Source: Streptomyces sp. TLI_146 (GTDB lineage Bacteria > Actinomycetota > Actinomycetes > Streptomycetales > Streptomycetaceae). From it: a DNA stretch of 64,000 nt. The translations under genes were made by a program, and so were the position numbers. Below, piece after piece: positions 1 to 6,975 of the stretch. Numbering within the stretch: position 1 is the stretch's first letter; every line of letters starts with the position of its first letter. The DNA lies in assembly GCF_002846415.1 (NCBI RefSeq), contig NZ_PJMX01000001.1, forward strand, positions 1,860,001 to 1,924,000, written 5' to 3'. The notes under the pieces were generated by a model. The model was not told the origin of the DNA. It made no database searches and saw only the letters and a program-made list of their open reading frames with translations.

Positions 1-237
1 CAGACCGTATCGGTGCGGGAACTGCTGGACACCGTGCGCAAGGTGACCGGCACCCCGGTGCCCCTGACAGAGGCTCCGGCGCGTTCGGGCGACCCGCAGT
101 GCACCGAGGCCGACACCCGTCTTGCCGCGTCCCTCCTGGGCTACCGGCCGCGTATCCGGCTGACGAAGGGCATCGCCCGGCAGTGGGCGTGGACCCGCGA
201 CACGCTCGGCGCTGCTGCCGTAGGGGGGACGCTGTGA
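1..237 (+). CDS. NAD-dependent epimerase/dehydratase, C-terminal end (partial)
   Basis: The frame is open from the first base of the window to a TGA at 235-237, giving the last 78 residues of a protein that begins outside. The segment VSVRELLDTVRKVTG, followed by an ADTRLAASLLGYRPRI stretch and an Arg/Trp-rich end, fits the C-terminal substrate-binding part of extended SDR sugar-nucleotide epimerases (UDP-glucose 4-epimerase type); the Rossmann part is not visible. The stop overlaps the GTG start of the next gene by four bases, so it belongs to the same operon and probably supplies an NDP-sugar. The family call is inferred from the tail only. Confidence 0.6.
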   Translation, partial: QTVSVRELLDTVRKVTGTPVPLTEAPARSGDPQCTEADTRLAASLLGYRPRIRLTKGIARQWAWTRDTLGAAAVGGTL

Positions 238-1163
238 TCAACGTCTGTGCCTCGTCGGCGAACGAGCTGTTCACCGCCGCCTGCACCGCGGTCCTGGCCG
301 AGGGCCAGGCGGTCAAGCCGCGGGGACTGGTCACCACCGAGGTCATCGGCGCGCACCTTACGCTGACCCAACCGCGCCGACGCCTGGTGAACGTGCCGCC
401 GGTGCGGATCCTGAACGCGGCGTTCGCCGCCGCCGAAGCGGTGTGGATCCTATCCGGCGCCGACGCCGCGTGGATCTGCACCTACAACCAGCGCATGACC
501 CAGTATGCCGAGGCGGGACGTCTGCGCGGCGCGTACGGGCCGCGGATGCGGGCCTGGAAGCCGGGCTGCGACCAGATCGACCATGTGCGGCAAACTTTGC
601 TGGCCGATCCCGACTCCCGCCGGGCTCTGATCCAGCTCTACGACCCCGGCCGGGACATCCCCCACCACAGCGACATCCCGTGCACCCTCAACTACCGCTT
701 CTACGTGCGCAGTGGGCGCCTGGACATGCACACCACGATGCGCAGCCAGGATCTGTGGCTCGGGTTTTGCTACGACCTGTTCACCGCAACGATCCTGCAT
801 GAGCTAATGGCTCACTGGGTCGGAGCTGAGCTGGGGCACTACCACCACCACGTGGACTCCCTGCACCTGTATGAGACCAACCTCCCTGCCGCCCGGAGGC
901 TGCCAGCCGCGCCCGTGCCGAGCCAGGCCATGGAGCCGCTGGCGATCGGTTGGGAGGACTTCGGCCCCCTGCTATCCGGCATCACCAACGATGGAGCGGT
1001 GTCCGGGGCGTGGGCGGAGTTTGCCCGGGTGATGTGCAGCTACCGGGTCTGGAAGGGGGGTGACCGGGCCGATGCCAGGCACATGATCACCCCGCCTCAC
1101 GGTGTCCTGACCGACGGCCTGAACTCCTGGTACACGAAGCTCGAAGGGCGGGAGACGGCATGA
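234..1163 (+). CDS. Thymidylate synthase-family pyrimidine C5-(hydroxymethyl)transferase, probably CMP/dCMP specific
   Basis: A 309-residue protein of the thymidylate synthase / deoxycytidylate hydroxymethylase superfamily, which adds a one-carbon unit from methylene-tetrahydrofolate to C5 of a pyrimidine nucleotide. Visible catalytic features are the nucleophilic Cys150 (DIPCTLNYRF), the phosphate-binding Arg170 in MRSQDLWLG and a later H-x-LY-like segment. The residue aligned with the uracil-reading Asn of TS is Asp181 (WLGFCYD). That Asn-to-Asp change is the known hallmark of T4 dCMP hydroxymethylase and of MilA (CMP hydroxymethylase of mildiomycin biosynthesis). The start is GTG at 234, overlapping the epimerase stop; the stop overlaps the carbamoyltransferase ATG. 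This is therefore probably not the housekeeping enzyme but a pathway enzyme making 5-hydroxymethyl- or 5-methyl-cytosine nucleotide. Confidence 0.8.
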   Translation: MINVCASSANELFTAACTAVLAEGQAVKPRGLVTTEVIGAHLTLTQPRRRLVNVPPVRILNAAFAAAEAVWILSGADAAWICTYNQRMTQYAEAGRLRGAYGPRMRAWKPGCDQIDHVRQTLLADPDSRRALIQLYDPGRDIPHHSDIPCTLNYRFYVRSGRLDMHTTMRSQDLWLGFCYDLFTATILHELMAHWVGAELGHYHHHVDSLHLYETNLPAARRLPAAPVPSQAMEPLAIGWEDFGPLLSGITNDGAVSGAWAEFARVMCSYRVWKGGDRADARHMITPPHGVLTDGLNSWYTKLEGRETA

Positions 1164-2869
1164 AGTCCGTGGTGCTCGGCCTGTGTTCGGGAACGCACGA
1201 CTCGGCAGCCGCGCTGATCACGGAGGGGCGACTGGTCGGCCTGGTCGAGGAGGAACGCCTCAACAGCATCAAGCACACCAAGGCGTACCCGGCCGCCGCT
1301 GTCGACTGGCTGCTGGACACGGCCGGAATCAGTCCCGGTGACGTGACCGACGTGGCCTACAACTTCGCCCCCCGGCTCTACCTACTTGGCGCACTCCCAC
1401 TGGGCCACCTTCGGCCGGCCACGGCGCGGCGGGCCGTGCCCAGGGCGCGCAGCTTCTTCACGGTGACCCGGCGGGCCGCCCAGCGGCTGCACGGCTTCGG
1501 GGAGCACTTCCCGCACGCCCGTCGGCACGGCGTCGAGCACCACCGCGCGCACGGCCTGTACGCATTCGGCGCCTCCCCCTTCGAGGAAGCGGCCGTGCTG
1601 ATCGTGGACAGCCTCGGCGAGACCGTCACCACCTCGATGTGCTCCGCTCGACGCACGCCCGGCGGCATCCACATGCATCAGCGGTGGTCGCTGCACGATC
1701 CGGCCTCCCTCGGTTACGCCTACGGCGCTGTGACCGAGCACCTGGGCTGGAGGCGCGGTGATGAGGAGGGGACGGTGATGGCACTCGCCGCTCTCGGTGA
1801 TCCGGCACGGTTCCGGGACCTGTTCGCCCAGGCGATCGTCCTCACCGAGGAGGCGTTCGCCCTGAACCCGGCTTGGTTCCCGTTGCGGGTGATCTCCAGC
1901 CGCTACCCGCGTCTGTCCGCCCAGTTCGTGGAAGCGACCTGCCCTTCCCGCGCGCCGGAAGAAGAGGTGGCGCAGGTGCACGCGGACCTGGCCGCAGCCC
2001 TCCAGGAGCGCACCGAGCAGGTCATGGTCCACCTGGCCCGCCGCGCCCGCCGCCGCACCGGGCAGCGTGCCCTGTGCGTGGGCGGCGGGGTCGCCCTGAA
2101 CTGCGTCAGCCTGGGACGGATCGTGGCCGAGGCCGGATACGACGAGGTGTTCGTGCCACCCTCTCCGGGGGATGCCGGCACGGCGGCGGGCGCCGCCCTG
2201 TCGGTGTGGCAGCGGCACACCCCGGCCCAGGTGGAGGGGATCCAGGATGCCTGCTACCTGGGGCCCGCGTTCAGCGGGATCACCCTCGTCGAGCGGCCCC
2301 GCCCCGGGATGTGGGCCCACCGCCCGGCCGACGCCGTCCGGCATCTGGCATCCGAGCTGGCCGCAGGGACGATCGTCGGCCTGTTCCGGGGCGCGCTGGA
2401 GGCCGGGCCGCGCGCCCTGGGCAACCGCTCCATACTTGCCTCCCCGCTCCGTCCTGAAGTTGTGGGGCGGCTGAACGCCCGCGTGAAGTTCCGCGAGCCG
2501 TTCCGCCCCTTCGCGCCGGTCGTGCTCGCTGACAAGGCGGCCGACTACTTCACCCTGGGCCAGGCAGCCCCCTACATGTCGTTCGCGAGCGGAGTGACGC
2601 CGCTGGCCCGCGAGACGATCCCGGCGATCGTCCACGCCAACGGTCTCGCCCGCATCCAGACCCTCACCCCCGAACGCAACCCGTTCCTGGACGCGGTGCT
2701 GCGCGCGTTTCACGAGATCACCGGCGCCCCCGTGCTGATCAACACGAGCCTCAACATCAAGGGCAAGCCGATCTGCGGCACCCCCGACCAGGCCCTGGAC
2801 TGCCTCGCCGAATCCGGGATCGACGCCCTGCTGCTGGAGGACTGGTGGGTCCAGGAGGCAGAGGAATGA
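1160..2869 (+). CDS. NodU/CmcH/TobZ-family O-carbamoyltransferase
   Basis: A 569-residue carbamoyltransferase of the NodU/CmcH family, which transfers carbamoyl from carbamoyl phosphate, via carbamoyl-AMP, to a hydroxyl group. The N-terminal Kae1-like domain starts MKSVVLGLCSGTHDSAAAL and holds the metal-binding EHHRAH segment near residue 130 and the GGGVALNC motif. The C-terminal domain has the typical EAGPRALGNRSILA and INTSLNIKGKPI motifs. Full family length. The ATG overlaps the preceding stop (ATGA), and its own stop overlaps the next ATG. In nucleoside and aminoglycoside clusters such enzymes decorate sugar or hydroxymethyl groups; the likely acceptor here is the product of the upstream hydroxymethyltransferase or a sugar attached to it, which is inference. 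Confidence 0.9.
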   Translation: MKSVVLGLCSGTHDSAAALITEGRLVGLVEEERLNSIKHTKAYPAAAVDWLLDTAGISPGDVTDVAYNFAPRLYLLGALPLGHLRPATARRAVPRARSFFTVTRRAAQRLHGFGEHFPHARRHGVEHHRAHGLYAFGASPFEEAAVLIVDSLGETVTTSMCSARRTPGGIHMHQRWSLHDPASLGYAYGAVTEHLGWRRGDEEGTVMALAALGDPARFRDLFAQAIVLTEEAFALNPAWFPLRVISSRYPRLSAQFVEATCPSRAPEEEVAQVHADLAAALQERTEQVMVHLARRARRRTGQRALCVGGGVALNCVSLGRIVAEAGYDEVFVPPSPGDAGTAAGAALSVWQRHTPAQVEGIQDACYLGPAFSGITLVERPRPGMWAHRPADAVRHLASELAAGTIVGLFRGALEAGPRALGNRSILASPLRPEVVGRLNARVKFREPFRPFAPVVLADKAADYFTLGQAAPYMSFASGVTPLARETIPAIVHANGLARIQTLTPERNPFLDAVLRAFHEITGAPVLINTSLNIKGKPICGTPDQALDCLAESGIDALLLEDWWVQEAEE

Positions 2870-3876
2870 AGATCGGATACAGCCACTGGGGGTTCCTCGG
2901 CGACGGGATCACCGACACCCCCGACGGCGGCCGCAGCCACCGCAAGACCCTCGTGGACGGCCTGGTCGCCGCCGGGCACCAGGTGGTGTTCCTCCAAGCC
3001 GACCGGGACACCCTGGAAGCGCACCGGCCCGTGCCCGGCCCCTACGTGTGGGATGCGGGGCTGCCCGAGCTGGACGCCTTGTTCCTGGAGTGGCGCTGGC
3101 CCATCCCGGGCCGCAACGACACCCCGTGCGGCACCCCCGGCCACACCTGCGACCTGCACCGCCAGCAGCAGCTCGTGAGCCACTACGTCGAGCAGCGGGG
3201 CACCCCGGCCCTGCTGTGGGACAAGGACCAGCAGCTCCACCCGGCCGACGCACTGCGCCAGGGCGGAAACGTCACCGTGTGCGAACCAGCCCTCCACCCC
3301 CGGCCCGGCGCACAGAGTCTGCTGTTCCCGGTCGCCGACCAGGTTCTTGATCAGGCTGAACCCTCCGTGCTCGCCGCCCATCCACGGCACCTGGCCCTGG
3401 TCTACGTGGGCAACGAGTACGGCCGTACGGACGCGTTCACCACATACTTCGCGCCCGCCGCTCACGACCTGCCGCACGAGGTTGCGGGGAAATGGGCGGA
3501 CACCGGGCGCTGGCCGCACGTCACCTTCCTCGGCCGCGTCCCCTTCCGCCACGGCATCCGCATGCACCAGGCAGCCCACGCCACGGTCCTCCTTGCCCCG
3601 GACCGCTACCTCGCCACCGGTCAGTACACCCAGCGGATCTTCGAAGCGGTCCTGACCGGATGCGCGCCGATCACCCCCGCCCGCTACCGGTCCGCGGCCA
3701 CGGTCGTCCCTGAGGAGCTTCACGCGCGGGACGGAGCCGACGTGGCCGATATCACCCGCCGTCTCGCCGTCCTCGGCGGTGAAGATCGCGCCCGGCTCCT
3801 GGCGCAGTGTCTGCGCAGGCTGGACCCGTTCCGCCTGTCCCGGCAGCTCGACACCATCGACACGGTCTTGAACTGA
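2866..3876 (+). CDS. Glycosyltransferase-like (GT-B type) protein
   Basis: A 336-residue protein starting at an ATG that overlaps the carbamoyltransferase stop. The N terminus (MKIGYSHWGFLGDGITDTP, then GGRSHRKTLVDGLVAAGHQV) looks like the first Rossmann half of a GT-B glycosyltransferase. The C-terminal half has VTFLGRVPF and TGQYTQRIFEAVLTGCAPI, resembling the acidic donor-binding E-x7-G-x-P pattern of GT4-like enzymes. No signal peptide or membrane segment. Its place in a coupled operon with an epimerase and a carbamoyltransferase supports a sugar-transfer step. The precise family is unconfirmed; it could be a glycosyltransferase-fold protein without activity. Confidence 0.6.
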   Translation: MKIGYSHWGFLGDGITDTPDGGRSHRKTLVDGLVAAGHQVVFLQADRDTLEAHRPVPGPYVWDAGLPELDALFLEWRWPIPGRNDTPCGTPGHTCDLHRQQQLVSHYVEQRGTPALLWDKDQQLHPADALRQGGNVTVCEPALHPRPGAQSLLFPVADQVLDQAEPSVLAAHPRHLALVYVGNEYGRTDAFTTYFAPAAHDLPHEVAGKWADTGRWPHVTFLGRVPFRHGIRMHQAAHATVLLAPDRYLATGQYTQRIFEAVLTGCAPITPARYRSAATVVPEELHARDGADVADITRRLAVLGGEDRARLLAQCLRRLDPFRLSRQLDTIDTVLN

Positions 3877-3940
3877 TTCGGGGTAATGATCATGAAATGT
3901 GGCCACATGGCCCCCGCTGGGCTCGGTAGCTTCTTCCGTT

Positions 3941-4456
3941 ATGAAGCGCATCGCCCTCATCGGCTGCGGCGGCAGCGGCAAGACGTACCTCTCCAAGCGG
4001 ATCGGCACTCTGATCAACGCGCAAGTGACCCATCTCGACGCCGTGTATTACGACGACCACTGGAACACCCTGCCGCCGGAGAAGTTCGCCGCCATCCAGG
4101 AGGAGCTGGTGGCCGCACCGGCCTGGGTCATCGAAGGGAACTACGCTGGCACGCTCCCCATCCGGCTGCGCCGCGCCGACACGGTGATCTTCCTCGACCT
4201 TCCGGCCTGGGCCTGCCTGTGGGGTATCGCCCAGCGGCGCCTGCGCTACGGAGGCGGCCAGAACGATGCGACCGGCGTGTACGACCGGATCAACTGGGGC
4301 TTCATCCGCTACGTGTGGGGCTACCGCAAGTCGATGGCCCCTCGGGTGCGGGACCTGATCAGCGAGCACGCCACTGGCGCGGCCGTGCACCGGGTCACCA
4401 GCCGCCGCCAGGCCCGCGAGCTCCTGGACCGGCTCACCAAGACGCAGGCCGCCTAA
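3941..4456 (+). CDS. P-loop nucleotide/small-molecule kinase (FlaR/topology-modulation-like)
   Basis: A 171-residue P-loop kinase related to adenylate-kinase-like proteins annotated as FlaR or DNA topology modulation protein. The Walker A motif GCGGSGKT is at residues 8-15, followed by a substrate segment THLDAVYYDDHW and the EGNYAGTLPIRLRRAD stretch before a hydrophobic IFLDLPAW strand, which is the order seen in this family. A start at 3941 puts Walker A close to the N terminus as expected; longer in-frame starts add only an unrelated leader. It lies 64 bp after the glycosyltransferase gene. A role in phosphorylating a nucleoside or sugar intermediate is inferred from context. Confidence 0.75.
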   Translation: MKRIALIGCGGSGKTYLSKRIGTLINAQVTHLDAVYYDDHWNTLPPEKFAAIQEELVAAPAWVIEGNYAGTLPIRLRRADTVIFLDLPAWACLWGIAQRRLRYGGGQNDATGVYDRINWGFIRYVWGYRKSMAPRVRDLISEHATGAAVHRVTSRRQARELLDRLTKTQAA

Positions 4457-4487
4457 CTGGCAGCCCGTCCCGCCGGGGGGCTGCCAG
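4457..4487 (+). promoter_or_regulatory. Hairpin spanning the kinase stop and the methyltransferase start
   Basis: A perfect 10-bp inverted repeat (CTGGCAGCCC at 4457-4466, GGGCTGCCAG at 4478-4487) begins directly after the kinase TAA, and its last base is the first base of the methyltransferase GTG. The only plausible ribosome binding stretch (a G-run at about 4475-4480) lies partly in the 3' arm, so the structure could act as an intra-operon terminator or attenuator or could hide the start site. Confidence 0.6.
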
Positions 4488-5320
4488 TGTCTGACTTCTC
4501 CCCGTTCCTGGACTCCCGGCTCGCCACCGGCAGCCTCTACCGCACCCAGCAGCGGCTCGCCGAACGCACCCAGGCGCTCCTAGCGGCGAAGGTCTGCGGC
4601 CGCCCCGCAGCGCAGGTCGTCGCCGCCCATGCGGCACACGCCCTGCCGCGGCCCGGCGCGACGGTCGTGGACATCGGCTGCGGCCGGGGCGCCTCGACCG
4701 TCGCTCTGGCCCAGGCCCTGCCCCGCCCGCGCATCGTGGCGATCGACGCGTCCGCCGCGCTGCTGGCCGCAACCCGCACCCGGCTCCACCAGCACGGCCT
4801 GACTGGCGCGACCGTGCAGGCCGACTTCCACCGCCTTCCCCTGCACGATCACACCGCCCATCTGGCCGTGGCCGCGTTCTGCCTGTACCACTCCCCGCGA
4901 CCCGAGCTCGTGGTGCGCGAGATCGCCCGCTGCCTCACCCCGGGGGGCACGGTGATCCTCGCGACGAAGTCCGCAGACAGCTACCGGTCACTGGACCACT
5001 TGATAGTCCGCGCCGGCCTGGACCCGCATGCCGAGGCCCGGCCCAGCCTCTACGCCGCGTTCAACAGTGCCAATCTCCGCTCCACCGTCGAGGGTGTGCT
5101 CCAGGTCAAGACAGTCGAACACGAGACCCATCGGTTTCAGTTCCACGACCTTGCGCACACGGCGGCTTACCTCGCGACATCGCCGAAGTACCAGCTGCCG
5201 CCTGGCCTGGCCAATAACGCCGCAGCCCTCACCGACCGGCTCCGCCAGGCCCTGCCCGACGGGCCCGTGACGACCGCGTCCGTGGTCAGCTACCTGGTCG
5301 CTGCCGCTCCCGCCGAGTGA
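4487..5320 (+). CDS. Class I SAM-dependent methyltransferase
   Basis: A 277-residue methyltransferase of the UbiE/Methyltransf_11 type. SAM-binding motif I is VVDIGCGRGAST at residues 60-71, motif II is IVAIDAS, and there is an acidic-loop/motif IV equivalent near QADFHRLPLHDHTAHLAV. The C-terminal third is helical and ends AAAPAE. The start is GTG at 4487, inside the hairpin described separately. It is co-directional with the kinase and 12 bp upstream of the APH-like gene. The substrate cannot be read from sequence; in this cluster a modified nucleoside or sugar is plausible. Confidence 0.8.
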   Translation: MSDFSPFLDSRLATGSLYRTQQRLAERTQALLAAKVCGRPAAQVVAAHAAHALPRPGATVVDIGCGRGASTVALAQALPRPRIVAIDASAALLAATRTRLHQHGLTGATVQADFHRLPLHDHTAHLAVAAFCLYHSPRPELVVREIARCLTPGGTVILATKSADSYRSLDHLIVRAGLDPHAEARPSLYAAFNSANLRSTVEGVLQVKTVEHETHRFQFHDLAHTAAYLATSPKYQLPPGLANNAAALTDRLRQALPDGPVTTASVVSYLVAAAPAE

Positions 5321-5332
5321 GGAGGGACAGGC

Positions 5333-6061
5333 GTGGAGTTCATCAAGACGTACCGCACACCGGCGGCCGCTCAGCAGGCCCAGGCCCACCAGACGTGGCT
5401 GGCCCAGCTCGGGATGCCTGTTGCCCCTGTCCTTGCCCGCCACGGCCGCCACTTAGTTCTCGCCCGCGTGAACGGCAGCCACCTCGTCTCCGAGCAGCTG
5501 CCTGAGGCCGCCCTTCTCCTCGGCCGGGCGCACACCGCCGCCCACCAGAGATTCCTGACCAGCGCGCGCCTAGGCGAAGGCTGCACTGTGCCGGACGTCG
5601 GGCCCCTGGAGCCGTTCACCGCCCCGCGTATCCGGCGCGTCCGCGCGCTGCTGGCCACCGGGAACGTCCCCGGGGCGGTGTTCACTGCTAGCGAGGGCGG
5701 GCACCTCGTGGCCTCTGCCGCCGACGAGCCCGCCGCGTTCTACAAGGACGCCAATCCCCGCAACTTCCTCCACACCCCCACGGGGATCATCGCGGTGGAC
5801 TTCGATGACCTGACCCTCGCCCCGTTCGGCTACGACCTGGCCAAGCTCATCGTCACCACCGCCATGACCTACGGTCCGCTCCCAGCACCGCTCACCCGCC
5901 GCACCATCAACGCCTACAACCGGCACGTTCCGTACCCCGTCCCTCCGGACCGACTGAACCAGTGGATGGAGATCCACCACATCCTCACCAGCCCCTACCT
6001 CGGCCGCAACGGCTACACCCGCAGCTGGCACACCCTCCGCCGTGAAACCCAGATCCGCTGA
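5333..6061 (+). CDS. Aminoglycoside phosphotransferase-fold kinase
   Basis: A 242-residue protein with the C-terminal lobe of the APH/choline-kinase fold. The catalytic loop reads KDANPRNF (Asp139, Asn144), where Lys replaces the usual His of H-x-D, followed by IIAVDFDDL, the Mg-binding Asp-containing strand at 153-160. The N-terminal lobe is short. The start is GTG at 5333, preceded by GAGG. Such kinases phosphorylate hydroxyls of antibiotics or biosynthetic intermediates, so it may give self-resistance or a pathway phosphorylation. It is the last gene before a 267-bp gap. Confidence 0.7.
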   Translation: MEFIKTYRTPAAAQQAQAHQTWLAQLGMPVAPVLARHGRHLVLARVNGSHLVSEQLPEAALLLGRAHTAAHQRFLTSARLGEGCTVPDVGPLEPFTAPRIRRVRALLATGNVPGAVFTASEGGHLVASAADEPAAFYKDANPRNFLHTPTGIIAVDFDDLTLAPFGYDLAKLIVTTAMTYGPLPAPLTRRTINAYNRHVPYPVPPDRLNQWMEIHHILTSPYLGRNGYTRSWHTLRRETQIR

Positions 6062-6328
6062 GCCAGTCTCCGAAGGAACCGCGAACCGTGTCTGAACGAC
6101 CGTCTCCCACGCGCCGTACACAGTGCCGCGCAATCCCCGGATCGTGTGCAGCACGCACTCGGACACCCATTGGCGTGATCGAACGGGCCCCGGCTCAAGC
6201 CCTCCAAGGCCCAGAGAACGAAACCGCACATGAGCCCGAAGAGTTCGCCCTCTTCCCACCCGAACGTGCGCCCTTGGGGGCCGTTAGTCCGAGCACCTGT
6301 CCGAGCGTCACGTCAACGAGGAGGCGTC

Positions 6329-6514
6329 ATGCGTCTGCATACGCACCACACCATCACTCAGCGAAAGCTCGAACGTCAGCAGATGCTCCTCGAACAGCCC
6401 GGCACCCATCGCACCTCTGATCAGTCTTCGCCCCACGCGTTTCTCCCGCGCACCAGCCGATGCGGCCACAGCTCCGTTTCCTGCTTTGAGGGGCCGAGGG
6501 GGGTGTGCGCATGA
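6329..6514 (+). CDS. Small Cys-containing ORF, candidate peptide precursor
   Basis: An ATG at 6329 follows a GAGGAGG ribosome binding site with a 4-base gap, opening a 61-codon frame whose TGA overlaps the ATG of the NUDIX gene (ATGA coupling). The N-terminal half is basic/polar (MRLHTHHTITQRKLERQQ); the last 17 residues contain three cysteines (45, 52, 60) plus Gly and Ser. The strong ribosome site, the coupling and the adjacent exporter and modification enzymes are compatible with a ribosomal peptide precursor or a coupling leader. No family is recognised, and chance is possible in GC-rich DNA. Confidence 0.4.
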   Translation: MRLHTHHTITQRKLERQQMLLEQPGTHRTSDQSSPHAFLPRTSRCGHSSVSCFEGPRGVCA

Positions 6515-6975
6515 GCAGCGTCTACCGAAGCGAGGTCGACGTCGTCGTGGTGCTGCACCGCACGGACGGCCGGGTTCTGCTGCTGCGCCGGGCCGCGTCG
6601 GAGTACCGCGGGCAGCTCACGCTCGTCGGCGGACGTCTCGAACGTGACGAGTGGTACGACGACGGTGCGCGACGCGAGGTACGTGAGGAGGTCGGCGTGC
6701 ACATCGATCCGGGCGACCTCGAACTGTGCTGCGCCGCGCACCTCCAGATCGAAGACCTGGAGCGGCGTCTGGTCTTCCTGTTCACCACGCAGCGCTGGTC
6801 GGGCGATCCTCACAACGCTGAGCCCGATCGACACACCGAACTCGTGTGGGCGGACCCGGGCGAGCCGCCCGCCGACTGCCACCCCGTCTCTACGGCCCTG
6901 TTGGAGCACTTCGTCGCGGGAAGCCTGCGGGCGAACATCACCGTCCCCGCCTCCCTGTGTGGGGGTGCGGGATGA
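6511..6975 (+). CDS. NUDIX hydrolase
   Basis: A 154-residue NUDIX protein. The box G-x5-E-x7-RE-x2-EE-x-G is at residues 41-63, with Gly41, Glu47 and REVREEVGV all conserved. NUDIX enzymes cleave nucleoside diphosphate-linked compounds and modified nucleotides. ATG 6511 is preferred over an in-frame GTG two codons earlier because it overlaps the upstream small ORF. The stop overlaps the ATG of the ABC transporter. A second NUDIX domain lies at the end of the cluster, fused to a methyltransferase. It could release the nucleoside monophosphate or sanitise a toxic analogue. Confidence 0.85.
   Translation: MSSVYRSEVDVVVVLHRTDGRVLLLRRAASEYRGQLTLVGGRLERDEWYDDGARREVREEVGVHIDPGDLELCCAAHLQIEDLERRLVFLFTTQRWSGDPHNAEPDRHTELVWADPGEPPADCHPVSTALLEHFVAGSLRANITVPASLCGGAG

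Noticed and set aside
234..1163. Housekeeping thymidylate synthase
   Set aside because: The substrate-reading Asn is replaced by Asp, and the gene is embedded in a biosynthetic operon.
1382..2713. Long minus-strand open frame of more than 440 codons opposite the carbamoyltransferase gene
   Set aside because: It is antisense to a gene with clear family motifs, has no ribosome site, and its composition (Gly/Arg/His-rich) is that of a GC-bias shadow.
2710..4017. Minus-strand frame of about 435 codons opposite the glycosyltransferase-like and kinase genes
   Set aside because: No family-like sequence; it spans two real genes and a gap, typical of antisense frames in Streptomyces DNA.
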